DNA of 64,000 bases, taken from contig NZ_JANUQM010000001.1 of the NCBI RefSeq assembly GCF_030386795.1, forward strand, positions 890,254 through 954,253. Direction: 5' to 3'. Below, piece by piece: positions 1 to 7,537 of the stretch. Under the pieces are notes generated by a model, which saw nothing but the letters and a program-made list of their open reading frames with translations, was not told the DNA's origin and searched no databases. Position numbers and translations under genes: made by a program. How positions within the stretch are numbered: position 1 is the stretch's first letter; every line of letters starts with the position of its first letter. The stretch comes from Streptomyces sp. S.PNR 29. Lineage in GTDB: Bacteria > Actinomycetota > Actinomycetes > Streptomycetales > Streptomycetaceae.

Positions 1-464
1 CTGCGCATCGCCATGCCCGTGACGCGCTGCCTGTCGATCTCCTTCTCCAGCCGCTTGCGCTGGCTGCGCGGCAGGTCGCTCAGCGCCTCCTTGCGCAGGG
101 CCGTCGCCTGGTCGCCGCTGAGCTCGGCGTCGGAGCCGTACGCGCCGAGGTCCGGGCCGCGGCCCCAGCCGCCGGTCCCGTACGGCACGAGCATGCCGGC
201 GAGGCCGGTGGACCGCTTCCCCGCCGCATCCTTGTCGTCCTTCTTGTCCCGCACCGGGTCCTTCGGGAACTCCCAGCGCGGGGCGCCCGCGTCCCGGTCG
301 GCGTTCTGCACGGCCACGGCGGTGTAGCCGGCGCCGCCGAGGACGGCGAGCCCGAGCAGCGCGGACGTGGCGACGGCGGCGGCCCGGCCCCGGCGTGCGG
401 GTGGTTCGGCGGGCTCGGGCGCCGGCACGGCCGGCTCGGCCCACTCGGACGGGTTCTCGCTCAC
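1..464 (-). CDS. Anchored hypothetical protein (3' end cut by window)
   Basis: The reading frame starts at GTG 464 and stays open to the left edge, so only about the first 154 codons are seen. The N-terminus is acidic and Pro/Glu-rich, followed by one hydrophobic segment at about residues 26-47, then a charged, probably extracytoplasmic region rich in Asp, Lys, Arg and Gly. This fits a single-pass or signal-anchored protein. Its GTG overlaps the TGA of the upstream gene (GTGA at 461-464), so the two are probably translationally coupled. I recognise no domain in the visible part. The pair may act together at the cell surface, but that is inference from coupling and topology only. Confidence 0.75.
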   Translation of the reverse strand, partial: MSENPSEWAEPAVPAPEPAEPPARRGRAAAVATSALLGLAVLGGAGYTAVAVQNADRDAGAPRWEFPKDPVRDKKDDKDAAGKRSTGLAGMLVPYGTGGWGRGPDLGAYGSDAELSGDQATALRKEALSDLPRSQRKRLEKEIDRQRVTGMAMR

Positions 465-1198
465 AGCCGCTCCATCTGCCGCTCGGCCAGGTCCATGATC
501 TTCCCCTTGGAGACCGGCCCGGTGTCCCAGGTGAAGATCTCCACGGCGATGTCGCCGCGCCACATGAAGGCCTCCGCCGTGTACTGCGGCAGATAGCCCG
601 GCTCGGTGTGGGGCCGGGTGTGGACGTACACCCGGCCGGCGGTCGTGCCCGGAACGGCCCAGCTCCTGGTGCCGGGCTTCGCGTCCGCCCAGTACTTGGC
701 GTCCTCGCTCGCCTCCATGGCCGCGGGGCGCTCCTCCTGCCGGTACTGGATCAGGCGGACCTCCACGCCCTTGCCGTCGCCCGTCTCCCAGCCGGTGACG
801 GCGGCGCGGCGGAACTCGTCGTAGACCAGTTCGCCGAACATGTCGTTCGGGCTTTTGTAGGTGTCCGCGTAGGCGGCCAGGTCCAGCCAGCCGTCGTCGC
901 CCGTCAGGTACTCGGCCTCCTGGGCTCCGCGCGGCTTCTTCAGCAGCAGCTTGCGCAGGTCACCGTCGGTCTTCACCCGCCGGTCCTGCGCGGCCGACAG
1001 CGGCTCGGGGCCGTCGCCCTTCGCCTGGGCCAGCTCGGGCTGTGACAGCGAGGGCAGCACGGTGGGCTCCCGGTCGGCCTGGACGAGGTAGCCGGCGCAG
1101 GTGCCGCCGACCAGGCCGAGCGCGGCGGCGGCAGCGATCAGCAGCGCGGTGCGTCCGCGTGGACGCGGGCGCGGTCTTTCTTCTTCGGTGTCTTCCAC
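461..1198 (-). CDS. Membrane-anchored hypothetical protein
   Basis: A 245-residue protein with a short Glu/Arg/Pro-rich cytoplasmic N-terminus, one transmembrane helix at about residues 19-40 (Ala/Leu/Gly-rich) and a soluble, presumably extracellular domain of about 200 residues. I do not recognise the domain. The GTG at 1198 is chosen because GGGGGA lies a few bases upstream; an in-frame GTG at 1210 would add four residues and has no obvious ribosome site. The stop overlaps the start of the following gene, so both form one operon. It is divergent from the DsrE-like gene at 1303. The strong codon bias supports a real gene; the function is unknown. Confidence 0.8.
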   Translation of the reverse strand: MEDTEEERPRPRPRGRTALLIAAAAALGLVGGTCAGYLVQADREPTVLPSLSQPELAQAKGDGPEPLSAAQDRRVKTDGDLRKLLLKKPRGAQEAEYLTGDDGWLDLAAYADTYKSPNDMFGELVYDEFRRAAVTGWETGDGKGVEVRLIQYRQEERPAAMEASEDAKYWADAKPGTRSWAVPGTTAGRVYVHTRPHTEPGYLPQYTAEAFMWRGDIAVEIFTWDTGPVSKGKIMDLAERQMERL

Positions 1199-1290
1199 GG
1201 GGTCCCCCACCGGAACGTGAGACGCGCATTCCAGTTGTGCGCGCGCACAGAAGACCCACAGGCAGTGCCCGAAGTTGTAGAGGACCTGAT

Positions 1291-1302
1291 TACGATTCGG
1301 TC
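1291..1302 (+). promoter_or_regulatory. Candidate leaderless promoter -10 of the DsrE-like gene
   Basis: TACGAT at 1291-1296 matches the actinobacterial TANNNT -10 box and lies six bases before the ATG at 1303. Transcription would therefore begin at or next to the A of the start codon. No ribosome-binding sequence precedes the ATG, which supports a leaderless mRNA. A -35 element is not obvious. Confidence 0.45.
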
Positions 1303-1665
1303 ATGGCGAAGAAGCTCGTGATCAAGGTGACGGCGGGGGCCGATGCCCCCGAGCGCTGCTCGCAGGCGTTCACGGTGGCGGCGGTGGCCGTGGCCAGTGG
1401 CGTGGAGGTCTCCCTCTGGCTGACCGGCGAGTCGTCGTGGTTCGCCCTGCCGGGCCGGGCCGCCGAGTTCGAGCTGCCGCACGCGGCGCCGCTGCCGGAC
1501 CTGATCGAGTCCCTGCTGGCGGGCGGCCGTATCACCCTGTGCACGCAGTGCGCGGCCCGACGCGAGATCACGGAGAAGGACGTCATCGAGGGCGTGCGGA
1601 TCGCGGGCGCGCAGGTCTTCGTGCAGGAGGCGCTGGGGGACGAGACGCAGGCGCTCGTCTACTGA
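1303..1665 (+). CDS. DsrE-family-like small protein
   Basis: A 120-residue soluble protein. The overall pattern, with a beta strand at the N-terminus, a stretch near residues 25-40 reading as helix then strand, and a late conserved-looking region around Cys85-Cys88 (a CTQC pair), matches DsrE/DsrF-like sulfur-handling proteins. Family knowledge: DsrE-like proteins carry or sense sulfur through cysteines; whether this one does is inference. It begins at ATG 1303 without a ribosome site and may be leaderless. Its last codons overlap the convergent VOC gene by seven bases. The nearby sulfurtransferase and MoaD/ThiS-like genes give a loose sulfur-metabolism context. Confidence 0.8.
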   Translation: MAKKLVIKVTAGADAPERCSQAFTVAAVAVASGVEVSLWLTGESSWFALPGRAAEFELPHAAPLPDLIESLLAGGRITLCTQCAARREITEKDVIEGVRIAGAQVFVQEALGDETQALVY

Positions 1666-2045
1666 CCGCCGGGCCGGGCGTCCACGTAGAGGCAGAACGG
1701 GTGGCCCGCCGGGTCCAGCAGCACCCGCACATCGGACTGCGGCTGGACCGCGGCGAGCCGCGCGCCCTCGGCGACCGCACGGGCCGTCTCCGCCTCCAGG
1801 TCGTCGACCTCGATGTCGAGGTGGATCATCATCTGCTGCCGGTCCGGGCGACTCGGCCAGTCGGGAGGGACGTAGTCGGGCTCGGTCTGGAAGGACAGGC
1901 CGGTGCCGCCGTCCGGCGGCCGGATGTGCACCCAGTCCGGGCCGTCCTCTCCCCGCCACACCCTCCAGCCGGGCAGCAGCCGCAGGTAGAAGGCGGCCAG
2001 CTCGCGGGCGTCCGGCGCGTCCAGTGTCGCCGCCGTCAGGCGCAT
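1659..2045 (-). CDS. VOC family (glyoxalase/bleomycin resistance-like) protein
   Basis: A 128-residue protein with the typical VOC layout: an opening strand (residues 1-7), a helix around 'DARELAAFYLRLL', a tryptophan-rich strand, and a second half with 'HLDIEVDDLEAETARAV' and a C-terminal 'DPAGHPFCLY' strand. Such proteins are metal-dependent lyases, isomerases, dioxygenases or drug-binding proteins; the exact substrate cannot be read from sequence. It lies on the minus strand, convergent with the DsrE-like gene, overlapping it by seven bases, and sits 13 bases after the start of the DUF3099 gene, so it is likely co-transcribed with that gene. Confidence 0.85.
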   Translation of the reverse strand: MRLTAATLDAPDARELAAFYLRLLPGWRVWRGEDGPDWVHIRPPDGGTGLSFQTEPDYVPPDWPSRPDRQQMMIHLDIEVDDLEAETARAVAEGARLAAVQPQSDVRVLLDPAGHPFCLYVDARPGGQ

Positions 2046-2058
2046 GCGTCCCCCTGCT

Positions 2059-2319
2059 TCAGCGTCCGCGCTTCTTGCCGTCCAGTTCGTCCCACCACTC
2101 GTCGGACTGCGGGTCGCCGGAGGGGTCGTCCCACCAGCGGTCGTCGGGACCTCGGCGGTTGGCGACCATCGCGGCCAGCGGCGGGATGACCATGGCGACC
2201 AGGCACATGCCCACGGCCACCGGGACGGACCAGATGCGCACGACTCCCCAGGCCAGGACGAAGAGGGCGATGCACGTCCCCATCATGGCGAAGTACCGGT
2301 GGCGCCGCCGCGCGTACAT
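2059..2319 (-). CDS. DUF3099 membrane protein
   Basis: An 86-residue protein with two closely spaced hydrophobic helices (about residues 12-30 and 34-52) followed by an acidic, Trp-rich cytoplasmic tail ('RWWDDP', 'EWWDEL'). This is the DUF3099 pattern common in actinobacteria; the function is not known to me. On the minus strand a TACAGT box lies six bases before the ATG, so the mRNA may be leaderless, although GAGG just before the ATG could act as a weak ribosome site. The VOC gene follows closely and probably shares the transcript. Confidence 0.82.
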   Translation of the reverse strand: MYARRRHRYFAMMGTCIALFVLAWGVVRIWSVPVAVGMCLVAMVIPPLAAMVANRRGPDDRWWDDPSGDPQSDEWWDELDGKKRGR

Positions 2320-2346
2320 ACCTCAACTGTAGGTCGGCAGAACGCG

Positions 2347-2384
2347 GAAGGGCCGCACCCCGGATGTCCGGGGTGCGGCCCTTC
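2347..2384. terminator. Bidirectional hairpin terminator
   Basis: A perfect inverted repeat: 18-base arms at 2347-2364 and 2367-2384 around a 2-base centre, very GC-rich. It lies just downstream of the DUF1416 stop (2402, minus strand) and just upstream of the DUF3099 start, so it most likely ends the sulfurtransferase-DUF1416 transcript. Confidence 0.85.
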
Positions 2385-2401
2385 GCCGCTGCGGGTCTGT
2401 C

Positions 2402-2689
2402 TCAGACCGCGATCGCGACCTCCGCGAGACCGCCCTTCTGGGCGACGACCGTGCGGTCGGCGGTGGCGCCGGGCACGAGGGCGCGAACGGTCCAGGTGCC
2501 CTCGGCCGCGTAGAAGCGGAACTGTCCGGTCGCCGAGGTCGGCACCTCGGCGGTGAACTCGCCGGTCGAGTCGAGCAGACGGACGTATCCGACCACCGGC
2601 TCGCCGTCGCGGGTCACCTGGCCCTGGATCGTGGTCTCACCGGGCTTGATCGTCGAGGGGTCCGGGCCGCCGGCCTTCGCTCCACACAT
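2402..2689 (-). CDS. DUF1416 protein, sulfurtransferase-linked
   Basis: A 95-residue protein beginning MCGAK with a good ribosome site (AGGAGT) before ATG 2689. It has a beta-sandwich look (repeated strands such as 'TIQGQVTRDGEPVVGYVRLLD' split by glycines) and matches DUF1416, a family found in actinobacteria directly downstream of thiosulfate sulfurtransferase genes. The conserved N-terminal Cys2 is notable and could carry sulfur, but that is inference. It follows the sulfurtransferase by 45 bases on the same strand and ends at a strong hairpin, so the two form an operon headed by the Cys leader peptide. Confidence 0.88.
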   Translation of the reverse strand: MCGAKAGGPDPSTIKPGETTIQGQVTRDGEPVVGYVRLLDSTGEFTAEVPTSATGQFRFYAAEGTWTVRALVPGATADRTVVAQKGGLAEVAIAV

Positions 2690-2734
2690 GTCGTACTCCT
2701 GAAGAGAGGTCTTGAAAGGTCGGTGGGGGGTTGC

Positions 2735-3574
2735 TTACTTGTTGGCGCCGAGCTCGATCGGAACGCCGACGAGGGAGCCGTACTCGGTCCAGGAACCGTC
2801 GTAGTTCTTGACGTTCTCCACGCCGAGCAGCTCGTGCAGGACGAACCAGGTCAGCGCGGAGCGCTCACCGATACGGCAGTAGGCGATGGTGTCCTTGGAC
2901 AGGTCCACGTTCTCCTCGGCGTAGAGCGCCTTGAGCTCCTCGTCCGACTTGAACGTGCCGTCGTCGTTGGCGTTCTTCGACCACGGGATGTTGCGGGCGG
3001 TCGGGACGTGGCCCGGACGCTGCGACTGCTCCTGCGGCAGGTGCGCCGGAGCGAGCAGCTTGCCGGAGAACTCGTCGGGGGAACGCACGTCGACCAGGTT
3101 GTGCGAGCCGATGGCCGCCACCACGTCGTCGCGGAAGGCGCGGATCGCGGTGTTCTGCGGCTTGGCCTTGTACTCGGTCGCGGCGCGCTCGGGCACCTCC
3201 TCGACCAGCTCGCGGGCGTCCAGCTCCCACTTCTTGCGGCCGCCGTCGAGAAGCTTGACGTTCTCGTGACCGTACAGCTTGAAGTACCAGTACGCGTACG
3301 ACGCGAACCAGTTGTTGTTGCCGCCGTAGAGGATCACCAGCGTGTCGTTGGCGATGCCCTTCGACGACAGGAGCTTCTCGAAGCCCTCCTGGTCGATGAA
3401 GTCGCGGCGGACCGGGTCCTGGAGGTCGTCGGTCCAGTCGATCTTGATCGCGTTGCGGATGTGGTTCTTGTCGTACGCGGACGTGTCCTCGTCCACCTCG
3501 ACGATCGCGATGCTCGGGTCGTCCAGGTGCTCCTGAAGCCAGTCGGCGTCGACCAGGACGTCGCTGCGGCTCAT
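2735..3574 (-). CDS. cysA: Thiosulfate sulfurtransferase (rhodanese), CysA/SseA type
   Basis: A 279-residue two-domain rhodanese. The N-terminal domain (about residues 1-140) has 'VEVDEDTSAY' and 'WTDDLQDPVRRDF'; the C-terminal catalytic domain has the active-site loop CRIGERS with Cys233. The family moves sulfane sulfur from thiosulfate to cyanide or thiol acceptors in the cytoplasm. ATG 3574 is chosen because GGAGGA precedes it and the rhodanese fold starts at once; longer in-frame extensions are low-complexity. A 131-base leader separates it from the Cys-containing leader peptide, suggesting control by cysteine supply. DUF1416 lies downstream. The symbol cysA follows actinobacterial usage and is not the sulfate transporter ATPase. 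Confidence 0.93.
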   Translation of the reverse strand: MSRSDVLVDADWLQEHLDDPSIAIVEVDEDTSAYDKNHIRNAIKIDWTDDLQDPVRRDFIDQEGFEKLLSSKGIANDTLVILYGGNNNWFASYAYWYFKLYGHENVKLLDGGRKKWELDARELVEEVPERAATEYKAKPQNTAIRAFRDDVVAAIGSHNLVDVRSPDEFSGKLLAPAHLPQEQSQRPGHVPTARNIPWSKNANDDGTFKSDEELKALYAEENVDLSKDTIAYCRIGERSALTWFVLHELLGVENVKNYDGSWTEYGSLVGVPIELGANK

Positions 3575-3685
3575 GCTCTTTCTCCTCCGGGGCAGTTGCG
3601 GCGGGGCGTGCGAGTGAGGGGGTGCGCGGTCGGGCGCCGGGCGGCGCACGCGCACGGGTGCCCTGGGCAGGGCGAGGGGGTGAGC

Positions 3686-3705
3686 GCGGAAGGACGTACT
3701 TCCGC
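3686..3705 (-). promoter_or_regulatory. Hairpin immediately after leader peptide (candidate attenuator element)
   Basis: Arms of seven bases (3686-3692 and 3699-3705) with a six-base loop begin directly after the leader peptide stop codon at 3706-3708. A ribosome stalled at the leader's Cys codons or stopped at its end would cover or free this structure. The 110 bases that follow before the sulfurtransferase start contain further GC-rich pairing options. The attenuation role is inferred from position. Confidence 0.4.
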
Positions 3706-3786
3706 TCAGAAGCTGCGACAGAGCATGGCGGCAACGCGGCACAGGTCCACTGCCCGCCGCTTCGTGAGATCCGCCTGTCGCTTCAT
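3706..3786 (-). CDS. Putative cysteine-responsive leader peptide
   Basis: A 26-residue ORF, starting MKRQADLTKRRAVDLCRV and ending MLCRSF. It has the 'hVDLCR...LC' signature of the short leader peptides that precede sulfur-assimilation and sulfurtransferase genes in Streptomyces. Two Cys codons (residues 16 and 23) lie seven codons apart. A TACGAT -10 box with GTGACA at -35 (18-base spacer) places transcription start close to the ATG, so translation is probably leaderless or nearly so. Related Cys-rich leaders in mycobacteria act as cysteine attenuators; that this one does so for the downstream sulfurtransferase is inference. It is too short for most gene callers. Confidence 0.75.
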   Translation of the reverse strand: MKRQADLTKRRAVDLCRVAAMLCRSF

Positions 3787-3794
3787 AGCTGCCG

Positions 3795-3824
3795 ATCGTA
3801 GGGACGGACGGGTGGGCGTGTCAC
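3795..3824 (-). promoter_or_regulatory. Promoter of leader peptide-sulfurtransferase operon
   Basis: On the minus strand GTGACA (3819-3824) and TACGAT (3795-3800) are separated by 18 bases, close to the housekeeping sigma consensus. The predicted start lies within a few bases of the leader ATG (3786). Confidence 0.6.
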
Positions 3825-3872
3825 CGGCGTGTCGCATTCTGAGACGTGATTGTCCGGGATGCGGGACGAGAA

Positions 3873-3910
3873 AGGCGCCCGGGCCGCGATCGCGCGGCCT
3901 TCGGGCGCCT
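3873..3910. terminator. Hairpin downstream of LmeA-like gene
   Basis: Outer arms of nine bases (3873-3881, 3902-3910) enclose an inner seven-base stem (3882-3888, 3893-3899) with a four-base loop. It lies about 85 bases after the end of the LmeA-like gene and just upstream of the leader peptide promoter, so it would insulate the two transcripts. There is no T tract, as is usual in Streptomyces. Confidence 0.65.
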
Positions 3911-3995
3911 GTATCTGTCGTCACATCTGCGGTACGGACGGGGGCGTCTCGCCTGTCGGACACTCTGGGGGCTGGGCCCCGGTGTCTCGGTCGTC

Positions 3996-4736
3996 CTACC
4001 CGGCCAGCTTGACGTTCGAACCCTTCACCGTGATCTCGACGCCGCTCTTCGCCGCCTGGACCTTGTCGAGCCGGATGCCGCCGGGGAGCCCGTCGATCTT
4101 CTGCTCGAAGTCGGTGATCTCCCGGATGCGGGACTCGGCGAGTTCGACGCCGCCGAACTTGGGCAGGGTGTCGGCCTTCACGCGGACGGTGTCGCCGTCG
4201 ACCACCGTGACCGAGCTGAGGACGTAGACGGGGTTCGGGAGCTTGGTGCCGAGCACCGTGGCCTCGACCTCGACCTTGATCTTGCCGTTGCCGCCGTCGG
4301 AGAGGCCGACGATGCTGGCGGTGACGCCGGGGGCGACCTGGGTGGGTTCGGACTTGGCGGTCTTCAGCAGCTCGTCGTAGGCGACGGTCGCGGTGCCGGT
4401 GGCGGTCGACGCGGTGGCGGAGCTGAAGTTGCCGGAGAACTCGACGCCCTTCATGTCCGCCTGGAGGCCGTCGATACGGATCTTCTGGGCGCCGTCGCCG
4501 GTGGCGGCCTCGTAGTCCTCGATGCCGACCTGGACGTCGTCGAGGCTGCCGGCGGCGAGTTGGGTGAGGAAGGGGAAGCCCTTGATGGCGACGTCCGGGG
4601 TGGTGCTGAGGTTCTCGCTGGTCTTCAGCTTGCCCGCGGCCTCGTCCTCGGCGAAGTTGACCGCTACGCGGTCCAGGATGACGAACAGGCCGCCCAGGAT
4701 CACGACGAGGATCAGAAGTATTCGCAGTGCGCGCAT
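3996..4736 (-). CDS. LmeA-like phospholipid-binding protein (DUF2993)
   Basis: A 246-residue protein with an N-terminal signal anchor ('LRILLILVVILGGLFVIL', about residues 4-24) and an exported domain carrying the DUF2993 hallmark 'GFPFLTQ' soon after. LmeA-type proteins bind phospholipids in the envelope, and in mycobacteria take part in lipomannan elongation; the role in Streptomyces is not settled. ATG 4736 is used because GGGGGA lies just upstream; an in-frame GTG at 4766 has no ribosome site. A second, larger DUF2993 protein is encoded at 24315-25535 with the same GFPFLTQ motif. Confidence 0.85.
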   Translation of the reverse strand: MRALRILLILVVILGGLFVILDRVAVNFAEDEAAGKLKTSENLSTTPDVAIKGFPFLTQLAAGSLDDVQVGIEDYEAATGDGAQKIRIDGLQADMKGVEFSGNFSSATASTATGTATVAYDELLKTAKSEPTQVAPGVTASIVGLSDGGNGKIKVEVEATVLGTKLPNPVYVLSSVTVVDGDTVRVKADTLPKFGGVELAESRIREITDFEQKIDGLPGGIRLDKVQAAKSGVEITVKGSNVKLAG

Positions 4737-4863
4737 GCGGGGTCCCCCACCGAGGCGGTCGTTCACAACGGGTGTCGACCGAGGGTAACCCTGGGGTGGT
4801 GGGTGATCGGGGAATTGTCGATCATCTGTGACAGGGGAGGCGTCCGGTGCCGGGGTCCTGTCG

Positions 4864-4972
4864 GGGGGGTCGCCCCCGCCGCCCCTTCCCTTCCCGTCCC
4901 GTCCCTGGGGGCTGCGCCCCCAGACCCCCGCTTCGGCCTGAACGGCCTCGTCCTCAAACGCCGGACGGGCTG
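4864..4972. repeat. Dispersed Streptomyces intergenic repeat (copy A)
   Basis: The 346-base gap between the LmeA-like gene and the next gene is non-coding. Read on the minus strand, its core (a run of G's, then CTGGGGGCGCAGCCCCC, then GGGACGGG and a GGGAAGGG-type purine run) closely matches two copies at 41886-41953 and 42006-42073. A second motif, CCTCAAACGCCGGACGGGCT around 4953-4972, is one I recognise as very common between Streptomyces genes. Its GGGGGC-TGC-GCCCCC palindrome can form a hairpin. No protein is encoded here. Confidence 0.75.
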
Positions 4973-5082
4973 CATGTCACCGGCCGGCGCCATGGACGGC
5001 GACCTCGGCCACACCCCGACGGGCGCAGCCCCTCACAGGCGCGAGCCCCCAGCGGCAGGCGCGGTTGGGGGCGGTGGCGGAT

Positions 5083-6204
5083 TCAGGTCAGGGCCCTGCC
5101 CAGGACGTACACCGCCGGTGCCGCAGCCGCCAGAGGCAGGGCGACTCCTGCGGTGAAGTGGACGAAGCGGGACGGGTAGTCGTAGGCGGCGACGCGGTGG
5201 CCGGTCAGGGCGCAGACTGCTGCTCCGGCGGCGAGGAGGGCGGCCGGGGTGCCCAGGTCGGTCAGGGTGCCGACCGCGATGCCGGTGCCCGCCGCCGCGA
5301 GGAGGGCGGCGATCACCGAGGCCGGGGTGGGGAGGGGGAGGGCGCGGACCAGGACGGCCGCTGCCACCGCGACCGCGCCCACCATGACCGCGTGCGCGTC
5401 GGCGGCGAGGTAGCCGGCCGCGATGACGGCCAGGGCCGACGCGGCGACCGTCGCCATCAGGCCGTACATGCGTTCGTCCGGGTCGGCGTGCGAGCGGAGT
5501 TGCAGGACGAGGGCGAGCAGGACCCAGACACCGAGGGTGCCGAGGATCGCGGCCGGAGAGCGGTCGGACACGAGCAGCGCCGCGTCGGCGACCAGGGCAC
5601 CCGCGAAGCCCAGCGCGATGCCCTGCCGGGCGGGCCACATGCCGTTCAGGCGGAACCAGCCCGCCGCGGTGACGGCCTGGAGGATCACCAGCGGGACCAG
5701 GAGGGCGTATGTGCCGACCGCCGCCGCGCCGGCCAGCAGCAGACCGAGCAGGGCCGTGAGCGCCGCCGGCTGGATCCCCGGCTCGATGATCGGCGAGCGG
5801 CCCTCCGCGCGGGCGCGCTGGGCGTCGGTGAGCCGGGCGTTCCCGCCCAGGGTCGCCGGGCCGTAGTCGGGGGCGGGGGCAGGGGCCGCCTCAGGGGCCT
5901 GGGGCCTGTACCTGCCGGGTTCCGGCGCCGGCGGGGCGGGAGCGTAGCCGGGCGTCTGTGTGTAGGGGGCCGGCTCCTGGTAGCCCTGCGGCGGCAGATA
6001 CGCCGTCGTCTCGGCCGCGGAGACCGGCTGCTGCATCTGGGTCTCCCAGGTCTGCCCCTGCCACTGCTGCGTGTACTGCTGGGCGGCCTGCGGGTCCTCG
6101 TAGCCCTGCTGGGCGGGCCACGCCTGCTGCCGGTACGGGTCGTAGGCCCCGTGTCCTTCCCCGTACGGCGGGTTCGGCTGGTGCGGCTGGTTCGGCTGAT
6201 TCAT
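5083..6204 (-). CDS. Multi-pass membrane protein with Gln/Pro/Tyr-rich N-terminus
   Basis: A 373-residue protein. Residues 1-125 are disordered, rich in Gln, Pro, Tyr and Gly ('MNQPNQPHQPNPPYGEG'), and presumably cytoplasmic. Residues about 150-373 hold some eight or nine hydrophobic helices of Ala/Leu/Val. No catalytic motif is evident and I do not recognise a transporter family. AGGAGG lies 10 bases before ATG 6204. The MoaD/ThiS-like gene ends seven bases upstream on the same strand, so they are co-transcribed. The Q/P/Y-rich tail resembles those of actinobacterial divisome or wall-assembly membrane proteins, but that is only a compositional analogy. Confidence 0.85.
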   Translation of the reverse strand: MNQPNQPHQPNPPYGEGHGAYDPYRQQAWPAQQGYEDPQAAQQYTQQWQGQTWETQMQQPVSAAETTAYLPPQGYQEPAPYTQTPGYAPAPPAPEPGRYRPQAPEAAPAPAPDYGPATLGGNARLTDAQRARAEGRSPIIEPGIQPAALTALLGLLLAGAAAVGTYALLVPLVILQAVTAAGWFRLNGMWPARQGIALGFAGALVADAALLVSDRSPAAILGTLGVWVLLALVLQLRSHADPDERMYGLMATVAASALAVIAAGYLAADAHAVMVGAVAVAAAVLVRALPLPTPASVIAALLAAAGTGIAVGTLTDLGTPAALLAAGAAVCALTGHRVAAYDYPSRFVHFTAGVALPLAAAAPAVYVLGRALT

Positions 6205-6210
6205 CGTCGG

Positions 6211-6465
6211 TCATCCTCCTGCGAACGGCGGGAGCACCTCGACCGTGCCGCCGTCGGCCAGCCGTACCGTCTCATGTCCGCGGGTGCCCACGGGGTCACC
6301 GTCGACGAGGAACGAGCATCGCCGCAGGACACGCGCCAGTTCCCCGGGGTGTCGCTCGCGCACCGCGTCGAGCGCCCCGGCGAGCGTGGCCGCCTCGTAC
6401 GGCTCCTCGGCCACCCCGGCCGCGGCCTTGGCGGCGGCCCAGTAGCGCACCGTGACCTTTGGCAT
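6211..6465 (-). CDS. MoaD/ThiS family sulfur-carrier protein
   Basis: An 84-residue beta-grasp protein: 'VTVRYWAAAKAAAG' at the start, 'FLVDGDPVG' and 'LADGGTVEVLPPFAGG' at the end. The C-terminal Gly-Gly is the hallmark of sulfur carriers such as MoaD and ThiS, which are adenylated and thiocarboxylated by an MoeB/ThiF-type enzyme not encoded in the window. The 'VLPPFAGG' ending favours MoaD-like over ThiS. The ATG at 6465 follows GAGGAA; a TTG at 6477 would add four residues with no ribosome site. It lies between the hydrolase and the membrane protein genes, all on the minus strand. Confidence 0.88.
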   Translation of the reverse strand: MPKVTVRYWAAAKAAAGVAEEPYEAATLAGALDAVRERHPGELARVLRRCSFLVDGDPVGTRGHETVRLADGGTVEVLPPFAGG

Positions 6466-6502
6466 CCGATTCCTCAATCAGTCGTGTTGGACACCGCTCA
6501 GG

Positions 6503-7366
6503 CTAGCCCGCCCGGGCAGCGGCCCAGTCCCCGATCCGGGCCAGCAGGTCGTCGCCGGCCGCGTTCTCGGCGTGCCCCATGCCGGGCTCCAGCCAGAGCT
6601 CGCAGGTGTCACCGGCGGCCGCGGCCAGCATGCGGGGGTGGTCGACCGGGAAGTAGCCGTCCCGGTCGCCGTGCACGATCAGCAGGGGCGTCGGGGCGAT
6701 CCTCGGCACCGCTTCCACCGGGGAGAGCGGGACCGGGTCCCACCCGCGGTGGTGGATGCGGGTGCGGAAGCCGTAGCGGCCCACCAGGCGGCCCTCCGGG
6801 CGCGTCACCAGCCAGTGGAGGCGTCGCATGGGGGCCGTGCCCCGGTAGTACCAGCGCGCCGGCGCGCTGACGGACACCACCGCATCCGTGTGCGCGTCCG
6901 TGCGCCCCTCCTGCCCCGGGGCGTACAGCGCCGCGTGCCGCAGGGCCACCGAGCCGCCCATGGAGAAGCCGACGGTGGCCACGCGCGCGTGCCCCTGCTC
7001 CCTCGCCCAGGCGACCGCGGCCGCCAGGTCGAGCACCTCGCGGTCGCCGACCGTCGAGCGGCCCCCGGACGCCCCGTGGCCGCGGAAGGAGAACGTGACC
7101 ACCGCCCCGTACCGGGCGAACGCCGCCGCCACCCGGCGTACGTGCGGACGGTCCACATCGCCCGTGAAGCCGTGTGCGATCACGAACGCCAGGTTGCCGG
7201 GAGGCGGCCCGGAGGCGTCGTATACAGCCGCTCCCGGGTCGTATACAAGTTCGATGCTCACCCCGTCGGACGTGCGCAGAAACGTTCGGAACGGTGTGCG
7301 CGCGGTCGTCTCGGATTGCGCAGGAACGGTGGATCGCGCCACATGACCTGCCGAACCGGTGCTCAT
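6503..7366 (-). CDS. Alpha/beta hydrolase
   Basis: A 287-residue alpha/beta hydrolase. It has the oxyanion-side 'AFVIAHGFTGD' strand-loop, the nucleophile elbow GFSMGG, a late acidic 'VHGDRDGYFP' loop and the catalytic-His region 'GMGHAE'. The substrate is unknown; the family includes esterases, lipases and peptidases. No export signal is convincing. ATG 7366 is chosen over upstream in-frame codons because those lie in the promoter region shared with glnR and would encode low-complexity sequence. It is divergent from glnR with a 171-base gap and lies upstream of the MoaD-like gene on the same strand. Confidence 0.88.
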   Translation of the reverse strand: MSTGSAGHVARSTVPAQSETTARTPFRTFLRTSDGVSIELVYDPGAAVYDASGPPPGNLAFVIAHGFTGDVDRPHVRRVAAAFARYGAVVTFSFRGHGASGGRSTVGDREVLDLAAAVAWAREQGHARVATVGFSMGGSVALRHAALYAPGQEGRTDAHTDAVVSVSAPARWYYRGTAPMRRLHWLVTRPEGRLVGRYGFRTRIHHRGWDPVPLSPVEAVPRIAPTPLLIVHGDRDGYFPVDHPRMLAAAAGDTCELWLEPGMGHAENAAGDDLLARIGDWAAARAG

Positions 7367-7537
7367 GTCGGCTATTCTGCTGGGCAGAGGACTCGGGCAG
7401 CGTAGCCCCCGGGTCCTTTTGTGCTTTCGGAAGCGTTGTATACGACGCGGGAAACCGCAGGTGTACGGGGCCTTCGGGATCGCAGAGCAGTTCCGTACCG
7501 CACACGTCCTCGCAGGGACCGAGGAGGAACCAGACGT

